NCBI RefSeq assembly: GCF_000420065.1
Contig: NZ_ATUF01000002.1
Location: 62,001-126,000, forward strand
Source: Varibaculum cambriense DSM 15806
Lineage (GTDB): Bacteria; Actinomycetota; Actinomycetes; Actinomycetales; Actinomycetaceae
DNA length: 64,000 nt
Reading direction: 5' to 3'
Below are positions 16,240 to 25,512 of the stretch, piece after piece. Position numbers and translations under genes: made by a program. The notes beneath the pieces were generated by a model. That model was given only the letters and a program-made list of their open reading frames with translations. It searched no databases and had not been told where the DNA came from. Each line of letters opens with the position of its first letter. Position 1 is the first letter of the stretch.

Positions 16240-17037
16240 CTACCGGGCATGTGCCCACCAACGTCCATCGCCGCTGCGTCCACACTTGAGCGGCAAGCTG
16301 AATGCCTCTGAGAGGTTTTCACTGGTCAACACCTGATCAATTTCGCCGCTAACCATGATTTTACCTTCCTTCATCAGAGCGGCGCGATTAAAAGATGCCG
16401 GTATTTCTTCTAAATGGTGGGTAACCATCACGATTTGTGGTGACTTCGGATCCGAGCTGAGTTCATCGAGGGCAGACAGCAAAAGTTCCCGCGCCTGCAG
16501 ATCTACCCCCGCTACCGGTTCATCCAAAAGCAAGATTTCCGGGTCAGCCATCAGGGCACGGGCAATCAGTACCCGCTGGCGTTCCCCATCGGAGATCGTA
16601 GCTAAGCTGCGGTCTTGTAGAGCTGCCACCCCGAATAATTCCATTAGGTTTTCGCGGCGCTGATAGTCGATATCTTCAAAATCTTGATCCCGTCCGCGCA
16701 CCATAGTGCCATAAGCAGCCGACAGAATCAGCGCCTTGACGGTTTGCGAGCGCGGGATTACCCGCAGCGCCGCCGTGGAACACAGCCCCACCCGTTCATG
16801 CAATTCTTGTACCGGTACTGCCCCTAGCCGTTGCCCTAAAATTTTGGCTTTCCCACTGGAGGGGTAGCTTCGCGCAGCCAGGATCGATACTAGAGTGGTT
16901 TTCCCTGCCCCATTGGGCCCCAGGATTACCCAGTTCTCGCCCAGTTTAGTTTTGAAGGAAATGTCCTGAAGGATCTGGTTTCCTCCACGCGTAAAACTGA
17001 CGTGTTTTAATCGGAGCAGAGTATCCATATCTCCCAT
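16240..17037 (-). CDS. stand-alone ABC transporter ATP-binding protein
   Basis: The 265-residue protein is one ABC ATPase domain with Walker A GPNGAGKTT (about 40-48), a signature of the form ISDGERQR (about 149-156), in which Ser-Asp-Gly replaces Ser-Gly-Gly, Walker B ILLLDEP and a switch histidine in VTHHLEEIP. No permease gene lies nearby. It resembles the ModF/YlmA-like class of lone ATPases widespread in actinobacteria. Either of two ATGs (17037 or 17028) could be the start. It is 69 bases downstream of glnA2 on the same strand. Partner and substrate are unknown. Confidence 0.82.
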   Translation of the reverse strand: MGDMDTLLRLKHVSFTRGGNQILQDISFKTKLGENWVILGPNGAGKTTLVSILAARSYPSSGKAKILGQRLGAVPVQELHERVGLCSTAALRVIPRSQTVKALILSAAYGTMVRGRDQDFEDIDYQRRENLMELFGVAALQDRSLATISDGERQRVLIARALMADPEILLLDEPVAGVDLQARELLLSALDELSSDPKSPQIVMVTHHLEEIPASFNRAALMKEGKIMVSGEIDQVLTSENLSEAFSLPLKCGRSGDGRWWAHAR

Positions 17038-17061
17038 CTTAACCAGTGTGCTGGCAGATAA

Positions 17062-17105
17062 GTGGCGGGGGCGAGCATCTTCCCCAAAGTGCTCGCCCCC
17101 GCCAC
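17062..17105 (-). terminator. strong hairpin terminator downstream of the glycogen synthase gene
   Basis: A perfect 16-base GC-rich inverted repeat (17062-17077 with 17090-17105; core GGCGGGGGCGAGCA) with a 12-base loop follows the stop of the synthase gene on the minus strand by about 30 bases, with TTATCT after the stem. It separates that gene from the ABC ATPase gene. Confidence 0.85.
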
Positions 17106-17135
17106 AGCTATTACGTTTCTAACTGCGAGTTTCTC

Positions 17136-18341
17136 TTACAATAGGGAGCGGTATAGTTCCACAGTTTTATCGGCAACGGTCTGCCAGGAGAATTTTTCTT
17201 CCACCCGTTTACGTCCGGCTTTGCCCATTTTTTTGGCCAGCTCGGGATCTGCAAGCAGTTTTGTGATCCGCTCGGCCATGTCCCGGTGGAATTTCTCGGG
17301 ATTCGTGGGGGTACCGCTGCCGTCAGTTAATTGTTCGATTGGCACTAGATAGCCAGTTTCGCCCTCGGCAATGCAATCGGGAATTCCCCCGGTAGCGGTG
17401 CCCACCACCGGCAGCTCCATCGCCGCGGCCTCGAGGTTCACAATCCCCATTGGTTCGTAAATTGAAGGAGTAACAAACACCTGAGCCGCAGACAAAATAT
17501 TTACTAGCTGGTCATGCGGCAGCATTTCTTCAATCCAGATGATGCCACTGCGCCGAGCTGATAGCCCCTCTACCAATCCGCGGACTTCTTTTTCAATCTC
17601 CGGGGTATCTGGTGCCCCCGCACACAGCACTACTTGTGAATCTGCCGGAATCTGCTCGATAGCCTGCAAGAAGTGCGGTAGCCCTTTTTGCCTAGTTATC
17701 CGGCCTACGAAAACCACAGTCGGTATCTCGGGGTTAATCCCGTGATTAGCCAGGGTTTGGGCAACCGCTTCCTGGTCGGTGGGTAGCGCCCAATCGGTTA
17801 GATCCAAACCATTATGGATAACGTGGACTTTATCCGGATCTATCTGTGGGTAAGCCCGTAAAATATCTTCCCTCATCCCGTGGGAGACCCCCACCACCGC
17901 ATCGGCTGCCAAATAGGCAGTTTCTTCAGCCCAGGAAGACAGGTTATAACCGCCCCCGAGTTGTTCGCGTTTCCAAGGACGCAGCGGTTCTAGGGAATGA
18001 GCGGTCACCACATGCGGGACTTCGTAGAGTTTCTTTGCCCAGTGACCCGCCATATTGGCATACCAGGTATGGGAATGCACCAAGTCGGCTTGCTCGCAGT
18101 GCTGCGCCATCTGTAAGTCGATTCCCAGGGTACGAAGGGCAGCGTTATCCCCGTCCTGCTTGCGGCAATAGTCATATCCGGTAACCTGGATTTTCCCGCC
18201 ATCGTCGGGGCGCGGACCATCGAAGCAATGTACCCCCACCTCAATTCTTTCTGCCAGAACCTTTGCCAGCTCAGTGACGTGGACGCCAGCGCCACCATAA
18301 ACATGAGGGGGATATTCTCGGCTCAATAAATCGACACGCAT
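17136..18341 (-). CDS. glgA: glycogen synthase / alpha-maltose-1-phosphate synthase (GlgA/GlgM, GT4 family)
   Basis: A 401-residue GT-B-fold glycosyltransferase with the N-terminal donor-loop GGAGVHVTELAKVL (about 17-30), VVFVGRITRQKGLPH at the start of the C-terminal domain and a family-4 Glu region at SIYEPMGIVNLEAAA (about 290-305). Actinobacterial proteins of this length and family, annotated glgA, mostly use ADP-glucose and, where tested (M. tuberculosis Rv1212c), make maltose-1-phosphate for the GlgE route. The divergent glgC next door supplies ADP-glucose. A strong terminator follows. Whether it extends glycogen or makes maltose-1-phosphate cannot be decided here, because glgE and treS are not in the window. 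Confidence 0.88.
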   Translation of the reverse strand: MRVDLLSREYPPHVYGGAGVHVTELAKVLAERIEVGVHCFDGPRPDDGGKIQVTGYDYCRKQDGDNAALRTLGIDLQMAQHCEQADLVHSHTWYANMAGHWAKKLYEVPHVVTAHSLEPLRPWKREQLGGGYNLSSWAEETAYLAADAVVGVSHGMREDILRAYPQIDPDKVHVIHNGLDLTDWALPTDQEAVAQTLANHGINPEIPTVVFVGRITRQKGLPHFLQAIEQIPADSQVVLCAGAPDTPEIEKEVRGLVEGLSARRSGIIWIEEMLPHDQLVNILSAAQVFVTPSIYEPMGIVNLEAAAMELPVVGTATGGIPDCIAEGETGYLVPIEQLTDGSGTPTNPEKFHRDMAERITKLLADPELAKKMGKAGRKRVEEKFSWQTVADKTVELYRSLL

Positions 18342-18610
18342 TTTGGGGATCCTTTCCTAGGTGACCTTTAATTTTGCCGCTATCTACTAGATTAGTGGAA
18401 TCGGGCAGGCACGGGGCAGAAACGGGAAATCCCGCGTTCCATCCCAATATTAAAAATCCCATCCCAAAGAGGCAATCTGCTCTGACTTTGGAGATGTGGC
18501 TAAGAAGGAAAACAAATATTTTTTAAATTCTTCGTAAGCGGACTATTACCGTTTAATTAATCGAGCCCAAATCCCCTCGCAGCACCTATGGCTTGGCATA
18601 TGCTGACGTC

Positions 18611-19846
18611 ATGGGTAAAAAAAATGTTTTAGCAATGATTCTGGCTGGCGGTGAAGGCAAGCGCCTGATGCCCCTTACTTTAGATAGAGCGAAACCGGCG
18701 GTTCCCTTTGGCGGTACTTATCGCTTGATTGATTTCGCGCTTTCCAATGTGGTGAACTCCGGGTATTTACGCTCGGTGGTACTCACCCAATATAAATCGC
18801 ACTCGCTGGACCGCCACTTAGCTACCACTTGGCGGATGTCAGATTTGCTAAGCAACTATGTAGCCCCCGTGCCTGCCCAGCAGCGACGTGGCAAACACTG
18901 GTACCTGGGCAGTGCAGATGCGGTCTACCAGTCGCTAAACATTGTGCGCGATGAGAATCCGGACTACATCCTGATTATCGGGGCGGACAATATCTATCGC
19001 ATGGACTTTTCTCAAATGGTCGATGACCATATTAAATCCGGTCTACCTTGTACGGTGGCCGGGATTCGGCAACCGATTGAGCTTTCCAGCGCTTTTGGGG
19101 TAATTGATCAAACGAATGGAACGATTAATCGCTTCATCGAAAAACCCGATACCTGCGAGGGTCTGCCTGATGATCCCACTAAGTTCTTGGCTTCGATGGG
19201 CAACTATGTGTTCACGACCAAAGACTTAGTGGCAGCTTTGGAAGAAGATGCCAAGAATGAAGAGTCAAAGCACGATATGGGCGGGGATTTGGTGCCCTAT
19301 TTTGTGAAACATGGCGGAGTAAACTGCTATGACTTCATCGAAAACGAAGTTCCGGGCGCTACCGATCGCGACCGCGATTATTGGCGCGACGTGGGCACCA
19401 TTGATGCCTTCTATGAGGCGCACCTGGACTTGCTGTCAGTATCTCCGGTTTTCAACCTCTATAACTTTGACTGGCCAACCTACACGAAGTTAGACGCCTG
19501 GCTACCCCCCGCTAAGAGTACCTTTAACGATGAGACTCGCCGGGGCATGGCGCTAGATTCGATTGTTTCTCCGGGGGTAATCATTTCCGGGGCGCGTGCG
19601 GAGCGCTCCATGCTCTCTCCCATGGTGCATCTACATTCTTTCGCTTCTGTAGATGGTTCGGTACTGATGAACGGGGTCGATGTGGAACGCTCCGCGGTGA
19701 TCCACAATGCCATCTTGGATAAGAATGTACGAGTTGCCGAAGGAGTTCAGATCGGGGTCGATCACGACAAAGACCGCGAACGGGGCTTTACAGTTTCCGA
19801 GGGCGGGATCACCGTAGTACCCAAGGGAACCATTGTGGATCATTAA
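18611..19846 (+). CDS. glgC: glucose-1-phosphate adenylyltransferase (ADP-glucose pyrophosphorylase)
   Basis: GlgC makes ADP-glucose from ATP and glucose-1-phosphate, the committed step of bacterial glycogen synthesis. From the ATG at 18611 the protein has 411 residues and opens with [19 protein letters not shown], the nucleotide-binding Gly-rich loop. Further hallmarks are [10 protein letters not shown] (about 24-33), [11 protein letters not shown] and the C-terminal left-handed beta-helix. A TTG at 18593 adds six residues and is a possible alternative start. The gene diverges from the GlgA/GlgM gene across about 270 bases that should contain both promoters, and it is followed by a terminator hairpin. 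Confidence 0.94.
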   Translation: MGKKNVLAMILAGGEGKRLMPLTLDRAKPAVPFGGTYRLIDFALSNVVNSGYLRSVVLTQYKSHSLDRHLATTWRMSDLLSNYVAPVPAQQRRGKHWYLGSADAVYQSLNIVRDENPDYILIIGADNIYRMDFSQMVDDHIKSGLPCTVAGIRQPIELSSAFGVIDQTNGTINRFIEKPDTCEGLPDDPTKFLASMGNYVFTTKDLVAALEEDAKNEESKHDMGGDLVPYFVKHGGVNCYDFIENEVPGATDRDRDYWRDVGTIDAFYEAHLDLLSVSPVFNLYNFDWPTYTKLDAWLPPAKSTFNDETRRGMALDSIVSPGVIISGARAERSMLSPMVHLHSFASVDGSVLMNGVDVERSAVIHNAILDKNVRVAEGVQIGVDHDKDRERGFTVSEGGITVVPKGTIVDH

Positions 19847-19866
19847 GCTATTACTAGCTAATTTGC

Positions 19867-19896
19867 CGGGGAGCATTTCCTTTGAAGTGCTCCCCG
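19867..19896 (+). terminator. terminator hairpin after glgC
   Basis: The inverted repeat CGGGGAGCA (19867-19875) with TGCTCCCCG (19888-19896) and a 12-base loop lies 20 bases after the glgC stop and before the convergent phosphatase gene. The T-run is weak. Confidence 0.65.
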
Positions 19897-19962
19897 CGCT
19901 GTATCTAAAAGAGCGCGTAAAACCGCAATAGCAAAGTGAAAGCAAACGGGGATGCGTCGCAC

Positions 19963-20451
19963 CTAAACGCGCAGCGAGGCATGGAAAACCCCGGTTAGCT
20001 CCCCACTACCACCGCTAAGAGCATTAAAACCTGGAACTTTAAAAGCAATAGCGGTAGCGGTGGACACCCCATAAGGCACGCCAGCGTTTTCCGGAGCCAA
20101 AAGCTGGGCAGTCATAGAAATAATCGGCTCATGCCCCACCACCAAAATGGCTTTACCGCCGGCAGGAGCGTACTCGCTTACTAGCCGCAGTAACCGTTCC
20201 GGAGAGCAATGATACAGCTCGTCCTCTGCCAGTAGCTGCGCATCCGGGTAAGCCCGCCCAAGCTGCTGAGCAGTTTGAGTGGCGCGATCCGCCGTAGAAT
20301 GCAAAATCAGCGTTACTTCAACGCCTTCTTTTACCAGAAGCGCGCCTAACTCCCGCGCCTGCTGCACCCCGGCCGGGGTCAAAGGACGGCCGTGGTCCCC
20401 TCGACCGTAACCAGCCTGGGCATGCCGCACCAGCGTTAATACGTAGTTCAT
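19963..20451 (-). CDS. SixA-like histidine phosphatase
   Basis: This 162-residue single-domain histidine phosphatase carries LVRHAQAGYG at residues 7-16 and a second catalytic histidine in LVVGHEPIISM (about 102-112). The Ser of ILHSTADRATQTA matches the conserved position after the first strand pair. Length and motifs match SixA, which removes phosphate from phosphohistidine proteins, though actinobacterial homologs have been little studied. The gene is single, convergent with glgC and divergent from the small cysteine protein gene. Confidence 0.85.
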   Translation of the reverse strand: MNYVLTLVRHAQAGYGRGDHGRPLTPAGVQQARELGALLVKEGVEVTLILHSTADRATQTAQQLGRAYPDAQLLAEDELYHCSPERLLRLVSEYAPAGGKAILVVGHEPIISMTAQLLAPENAGVPYGVSTATAIAFKVPGFNALSGGSGELTGVFHASLRV

Positions 20452-20502
20452 AGCTCTATCCTAGCTATGCCTCTAGAATGAAAACTAAGGACAAGGAGAG
20501 GT

Positions 20503-20730
20503 ATGGCTTTAGCTAAAGGACCAGAAGACAATATTTGTTCGGCGCGCGGATGCGAGAACCCGGCAACCAAAGCGGTGCTATGGCGTAACCCTAAGATTCC
20601 CCGCCCCGTACATAAAACCTGGCTGACCTGCGATGAACATACCGACTTTTTGCAGCAGTACCTGGCTTATCGCTCTTTCCCCACTAAAGTAGTGCCTTTT
20701 AGCGAGGTAGATAGCGCTACTTTTGATTAG
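20503..20730 (+). CDS. small conserved actinobacterial Cys/His protein, probably zinc-binding
   Basis: The 75-residue protein has cysteines at residues 12 and 17 (CSARGCENPA), a third in LTCDEH (about 43-46) and a histidine two residues later, a plausible zinc site. Such small proteins occur widely in actinobacteria without established function; some databases carry the misleading name acetone carboxylase. The ATG follows AAGGAGAGG closely. It is monocistronic. Confidence 0.78.
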   Translation: MALAKGPEDNICSARGCENPATKAVLWRNPKIPRPVHKTWLTCDEHTDFLQQYLAYRSFPTKVVPFSEVDSATFD

Positions 20731-20782
20731 CCCCGGATTACCCACTACCGACAGCAAAGCACTGAACAAGACCGGCACCTAG

Positions 20783-22447
20783 CTACGTCAGCTCGACTAA
20801 ATCTAGGTAGTCATCGCTCCATAAATCTTCATCCCCATCCGGCAGCAACAGTACCCGCTGCGGATTGAGCGCCTGCACAGCCCCCGGATCGTGGGTTACC
20901 AACACTACTGCCCCCTCGTACTGGTCGAGGGCGTGCAAGATTTCTTCCCGAGAGGCCGGATCTAGGTTATTAGTAGGCTCATCTAGCAGCAGCACATTGG
21001 CGCCGCTTACCACCAGGGTGGCCAGTGCTAGCCGGGTTTTTTCTCCCCCCGACAGCACGCTGGCGGGTTTGAAAGCGTCCTCACCCGAAAATAAGAACTG
21101 TCCCAAAATGTTACGTACGTGGGTTTCATCTAGGTCGGGAGCCGCCGCGGTCATATTTTCATAAACCGTGCGGGCAGGATCTAGGGTTTCGTGTTCTTGC
21201 GCGTAATAGCCCAGTTTCAGGCCGTGACCGGGAACGACTTCCCCCGCATCTAGCTCCTCGATCCCGTTTAGTAGCCGCAGCAGCGTAGTCTTCCCGGCAC
21301 CGTTTTCCCCTAAAACCACCACTTTGCTGCCGCGATCGATTGATAAATCAAGGCCGGAAAATACCTCTAGGCTGCCATAAGATTTCGCGAGGCCGCGCGC
21401 GTTCAGTGGCACTTTGCCGCAAGCTAGCGGAGTGGGAAAACGCAGGCGGGCAACTTTTTCGGCCTTGGTTTCACTCCCGGCCTCTTTTACCAGTTCTTCG
21501 GCTCGGCGTAGCATTTGTTGCGCCGCGACTGCCTTAGTGGCTTTCGCTCGCATTTTTTCACCTTGCTCGCGCAATGCCTGTGCTTTCGCTAAAGCGTTTT
21601 GACGCTCCCTACGCCGCCGCGCCTCATCTTGGGCGCGTTGCTTCAGGTAGGCATCCCAACCCAGTTTGTATTGGTCAATCACTGCCCGGGAGGCATCCAG
21701 GTACCAAACCTGGTTTACAGTGTCTTGTAGCAGCGCCGTGGAGTGGGTAACCATTACGAAGCCGCCGGCATAGGTGCGCAGGAAATCGCGGAGCCAAATA
21801 ATGGAATCATGATCTAAGTGGTTGGTGGGCTCATCTAAAAGCAGTACGTCTGGCTGGGAAAACAGTACCCGCGCCAGTTCTACCCGGCGGCGCTGCCCTC
21901 CCGAAAGCGTGGCGAGTGGCTGAGTTAGTGCGTCTTGGTCAAGCCCTAAGTTATGAGCGATCTGCATAGCTTCCGAGCGGGCAGCATACCCGCCTAGCCG
22001 AGTGAACTCTTCATCTAGGCGGGCGTATCTTTCTATCGCCTTGGCCTGGGTTTCCCCACTGGTGGTAGACATTTTTTCTTGAGCGTTCTCGATTGCCCGC
22101 AACGTGCGATCCAAATCCCGCACCGCCATGATCCGGGAAATCCCGTCCTTTTGCTTTACCCCGACCGCCGGGTCCTGTGACAGATACCCTACTGACCCGG
22201 AGGAAGTAACTTTGCCTTGAAAATCGATATTGTCGATTAGTTCTTGAGCTTCGTCCTCGCTAAGAGAGCCGCTGGAGCGATGTTTACCGAGAGCAACTAG
22301 CGCCGCGATTAGGCGCATAGTAGTGGTTTTACCAGCACCATTGCGCCCGACTAGGCCAATGCGCATTCCTTTATCAATCCGCAAATTGGTGCGGGAGACC
22401 AAGAGCCGCTGCCCGATCCGCACTTCCATATCTTGCGCATTAATCAC
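20783..22447 (-). CDS. ABC-F family ATPase (ribosome-associated)
   Basis: The 554-residue protein has two ABC domains and no membrane segments, as in ABC-F translation factors. Domain one has Walker A GRNGAGKTTT and signature LSGGQRRRVELARVL; domain two has GENGAGKTTLL and LSGGEKTRLALATL; both Walker B motifs read LLLDEPTN. A basic, Ala/Arg-rich linker with predicted coiled coil lies around residues 245-320. ABC-F proteins act on the ribosomal E site to rescue stalled translation; a few protect against antibiotics. No upstream leader or attenuator is evident, so a housekeeping role is more likely than resistance. Confidence 0.88.
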   Translation of the reverse strand: MINAQDMEVRIGQRLLVSRTNLRIDKGMRIGLVGRNGAGKTTTMRLIAALVALGKHRSSGSLSEDEAQELIDNIDFQGKVTSSGSVGYLSQDPAVGVKQKDGISRIMAVRDLDRTLRAIENAQEKMSTTSGETQAKAIERYARLDEEFTRLGGYAARSEAMQIAHNLGLDQDALTQPLATLSGGQRRRVELARVLFSQPDVLLLDEPTNHLDHDSIIWLRDFLRTYAGGFVMVTHSTALLQDTVNQVWYLDASRAVIDQYKLGWDAYLKQRAQDEARRRRERQNALAKAQALREQGEKMRAKATKAVAAQQMLRRAEELVKEAGSETKAEKVARLRFPTPLACGKVPLNARGLAKSYGSLEVFSGLDLSIDRGSKVVVLGENGAGKTTLLRLLNGIEELDAGEVVPGHGLKLGYYAQEHETLDPARTVYENMTAAAPDLDETHVRNILGQFLFSGEDAFKPASVLSGGEKTRLALATLVVSGANVLLLDEPTNNLDPASREEILHALDQYEGAVVLVTHDPGAVQALNPQRVLLLPDGDEDLWSDDYLDLVELT

Positions 22448-22590
22448 GGTGTGGATTCTACCCAGGTGCTGCCAGTAGTTAAAACCGATACGGCTATTCC
22501 CTGCCCCGGCGCTTTCCCGTATTTTCGAGGATAGGAGTAGGTCGGAGCGGGTTGCAGCTCCGGCAGAGTAGGTGGAGGTGAAGAATAACC

Positions 22591-23325
22591 ATGTTTTGTG
22601 GCTTCTATATTTCCCTACTGGGAAAGCCAGATAGCCCCCTACCGGAGATTAGAGAGGATAGCGAACCGCTAGTTAATGCTATCTACGCCTGGCAGCACAC
22701 TTTCATCGCGGACTTTCCACTCCGATATGACCATGGAGAAATCTGGCAGGTTGCAGAAGCTACTGTAAAACCCGGACAGCAGCATATTGCAGCGACCGCA
22801 TATTTTATTGCTCCCAGCTTTACGGATTCACCAGCTGCTATATCTCAGATGCTGGAGGCATTTTGGAAAGCTACTGAAAAGCTTTACCACCTCCAGATTT
22901 CAGAAGTTATTTTTCAGTTTGATCCCACTACCAGCGCAGATTTCTCCCAGCTGGCTCCGAATTTCAGCAGCTACCAGGCAGCTGCTCAATGGATGGAGTG
23001 CGAATTCATTCCTGCGACCACCACCGCTATTTTATCCGTCACCGCAGATACCCGGTCAGCTTCGCAAGCTACTAGGGAAGCGAAAGCCTTCATTAACTCC
23101 TGCGGAATTTCCGTAACCTCTGATAGCCCGCGCGATTTTACCCTTACGCAAGACGGCAGCGCGAAAATACCTGAGGATCGTTACCGGGCACTTATTCCGG
23201 GGTGGGATTCCATCAGTATTTCTTGGCTCTTGGCGGCGCTAGTTGCTAGCTATGCCCCGAAGATTCAAGAAAAGCTTACTATTTCCATTGCATTAGATCC
23301 CTTATCCTCCGGTGCTGACTCCTAG
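22591..23325 (+). CDS. unknown soluble protein
   Basis: I do not recognise this 244-residue protein. It has no signal peptide, membrane segment or obvious motif. Sequence is rich in Ser, Ala and aromatic residues and looks like a mixed alpha/beta fold, perhaps two related halves (about 1-120 and 130-240). The start is supported by GGAGGTG ten bases upstream of the ATG. It is a single gene between the divergent ABC-F gene and the SorC regulator on the same strand. Confidence 0.6.
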   Translation: MFCGFYISLLGKPDSPLPEIREDSEPLVNAIYAWQHTFIADFPLRYDHGEIWQVAEATVKPGQQHIAATAYFIAPSFTDSPAAISQMLEAFWKATEKLYHLQISEVIFQFDPTTSADFSQLAPNFSSYQAAAQWMECEFIPATTTAILSVTADTRSASQATREAKAFINSCGISVTSDSPRDFTLTQDGSAKIPEDRYRALIPGWDSISISWLLAALVASYAPKIQEKLTISIALDPLSSGADS

Positions 23326-23510
23326 CTAAATCCTAGTACCCTGACAGTGCGGAAAGTCGGTTGCTTTCAGGTCTTAATCGCAGCATATTTTCATTACTAA
23401 CCCTAAAGTGCAGTAAACATACCGCGATCTCGGCGAAGCTACTTCGCTAGGACAACTGGGATGATTACAATGGTTCTTTAGCAAAGGTGCTGTAACAAAA
23501 GGGAAAAGTC

Positions 23511-24464
23511 ATGCCCGTAAATCTGAGCCGCAAAGATATTCAGGCTATTGATGCCGCCAAAGCCTACTATGGGGGTCTTCCCCAAAATGAGGTGGCGGCG
23601 CGGCTGGGGGTTTCGCGCCCTACGGTTTCTAAGCTGCTGCGTTATGCCCGCGCCAAAGGATACGTAAAAATCACCGTTAATGACCCCCGCCTAGCGGATT
23701 CTTCAACCGCTAAAGCTTTAATGACGCGTTTTGGCCTGGAGGAAGCGGTGGTGGTTTTTCCCAGCGCTCCCGCCGATAGCGAAGTTCGCAAAGCCCTGGG
23801 GGAAGCCGGCGCCCGAATGGTGGAAAAGGTGGTTAAGGATGGTGACACCGTGGGGGTTTCCTGGTCACGCACCATTGAAGAGATCTCTAAGAATCTCACC
23901 GCCCAGCCGCGCAAGAAGGTTCAGATCGTGCAGCTGCGCGGAGGAGTGGGCGGGTTTGCGCGCGGACAAAGCGAGATCGAGGCCGTCAATCGTTTTGCTG
24001 AAGCTTTTAACGCTCAGGCGCACCTATTGGGAGCACCCACCGTGTTTCAAAGCGCCGAAGCCAAACAGGCGATGATGAAAGAGCAGCAGGTAGCGGCGGC
24101 TTTAAAACGCGGACGAGAATCTCGGATAGCCGTCTTCACCGTGGGGGATGCGGCCAAAAGTTCTTATCTTTTGTCCCTGCCTACCCTCTCGCGGGATGTG
24201 AAACTGATTTTAGAGCAGAAAGCAGTCGGCGATATTTGCTCCCGCTTCATCGACACTCACGGCCGGGTGTGTTTGTCGGAGCTAAATGACCGTACAATGG
24301 CGATTACCCTGGCGCATCTGCGGCGGATTCCCGAAAAAATAATGGTTGCCGGAGGGGGCGCCAAAGTCGCGATTATCCGGGTCGCCCTGGAACACGGTTA
24401 CGCTAATCGCCTAGTAATTGACGCCGCTACCGCCGCGCAAGTATTAGACATGCGCGCAAACTAG
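23511..24464 (+). CDS. SorC/DeoR-type sugar-binding transcriptional regulator
   Basis: This 317-residue regulator has an N-terminal helix-turn-helix (about residues 22-45, QNEVAARLGVSRPTVSKLL) and a C-terminal sugar-phosphate-binding domain of the SorC class (about 60-315; AVGDICSRFID near residue 240). SorC proteins bind phosphorylated sugars and control catabolic operons. The gene downstream, 167 bases away, encodes a NagD-like HAD phosphatase and may be the target or simply a neighbour. A second, divergent SorC paralog lies at 47747-48709; both upstream regions share short motifs. Ligand unknown. Confidence 0.85.
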   Translation: MPVNLSRKDIQAIDAAKAYYGGLPQNEVAARLGVSRPTVSKLLRYARAKGYVKITVNDPRLADSSTAKALMTRFGLEEAVVVFPSAPADSEVRKALGEAGARMVEKVVKDGDTVGVSWSRTIEEISKNLTAQPRKKVQIVQLRGGVGGFARGQSEIEAVNRFAEAFNAQAHLLGAPTVFQSAEAKQAMMKEQQVAAALKRGRESRIAVFTVGDAAKSSYLLSLPTLSRDVKLILEQKAVGDICSRFIDTHGRVCLSELNDRTMAITLAHLRRIPEKIMVAGGGAKVAIIRVALEHGYANRLVIDAATAAQVLDMRAN

Positions 24465-24631
24465 CTAGTACCCGGCGAGCGGAACTCTATGCTGATCGAG
24501 AGCCAGCATCTGACGGAACAAACACAAACCTGCATGCCCAGTCAAGCAATAAGGGCTGCGCGGTGTGAAATATGCGGCTAACAGGACTTTAGAGATAAGC
24601 AATGTCGCTACTCCCCCGCTAGGATGAGGGT

Positions 24632-25423
24632 ATGACTGATATTAGTAACTTGCGTAAACCCAAAGCTTGGATGAGCGATATGGATGGCGTGCTGGTACAC
24701 GAATCGCTAGCTTTGCCGGGCGCGAATGAGTTTATCGAAACTCTCAAGGAAAAGAATATTCCCTTCCTGGTATTGACCAATAACTCTATTTTTACCAACC
24801 GCGATCTCTCGGCACGGCTGGCATCATCAGGGTTAGAGGTTCCCGAAGACCGCATCTGGACTTCGGCTAACGCTACTGCCGAATTCTTAAATAGCCAGTC
24901 CCCCAAGTCGACCGCATTCGTTATTGGGGAAGCCGGATTGACCACCGCAATCCACGAGGCAGGTTATGTAATGACCGAAAGCGATCCGGAATATGTAGTC
25001 CTGGGGGAAACCCGCTTCTACGATTTCGTCAATATTACTAAAGCTATCCGCCTGATTGAAAAGGGTGCCAAGTTTATTTGTACCAACCCGGATACTACCG
25101 GCCCTTCTGAGGATGGCACGCTCCCTGCAGTAGGATCCGTAGCGGCCATGATTACCAAGGCTACCGGTCGTAAACCCTATTTCGTGGGCAAACCGAATCC
25201 GATAATGTTCCGAGCTGGTCTTAATAAGCTGGGAGCCCACTCCGAAGATGCGGCCATGGTCGGTGACCGGATGGATACCGATATTCACGCCGGGGTAGAA
25301 AGCGGCATGGATTCTTATTTGGTACTTTCGGGTTCTACTGCCCGGGAAGATATCCAGAAGTTCCCGTTTAGGCCGAAAGCCGTTTTCGACGGGATCGGTG
25401 ACCTATTGCCCCTTCTCGGATAG
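24632..25423 (+). CDS. HAD-IIA (NagD-like) sugar-phosphate phosphatase
   Basis: A 263-residue HAD hydrolase with motif I SDMDGVLVHE (about 15-24), motif II LTNNS (about 49-53), the subclass IIA cap and motif III/IV YFVGKPNP and MVGDRMDTDI (about 188-218). NagD-type enzymes dephosphorylate nucleotides or sugar phosphates. It differs from the HAD domain of the large fusion at 43806-46430. The first ATG gives a normal family length. A terminator follows. Regulation by the upstream SorC protein is possible but unproven. Confidence 0.86.
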   Translation: MTDISNLRKPKAWMSDMDGVLVHESLALPGANEFIETLKEKNIPFLVLTNNSIFTNRDLSARLASSGLEVPEDRIWTSANATAEFLNSQSPKSTAFVIGEAGLTTAIHEAGYVMTESDPEYVVLGETRFYDFVNITKAIRLIEKGAKFICTNPDTTGPSEDGTLPAVGSVAAMITKATGRKPYFVGKPNPIMFRAGLNKLGAHSEDAAMVGDRMDTDIHAGVESGMDSYLVLSGSTAREDIQKFPFRPKAVFDGIGDLLPLLG

Positions 25424-25459
25424 CCAGTTTCGCACCGAGAATTCGGGCTATATATGCTG

Positions 25460-25490
25460 GGAGGCTCCCGGCTAATGGCCGGGAGCCTCC
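25460..25490. terminator. bidirectional terminator between HAD and arcB
   Basis: A perfect 13-base inverted repeat (GGAGGCTCCCGGC at 25460-25472 with 25478-25490) with a five-base loop lies between two convergent genes, followed by TGCTATTTA on the plus strand. Confidence 0.85.
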
Positions 25491-25512
25491 TGCTATTTAG
25501 CAGGTTGCAATC

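Noticed and set aside
25424-25512. arcC or arcD expected beside arcAB
   Set aside because: Only a terminator lies here and the next gene is a HAD phosphatase on the other strand.
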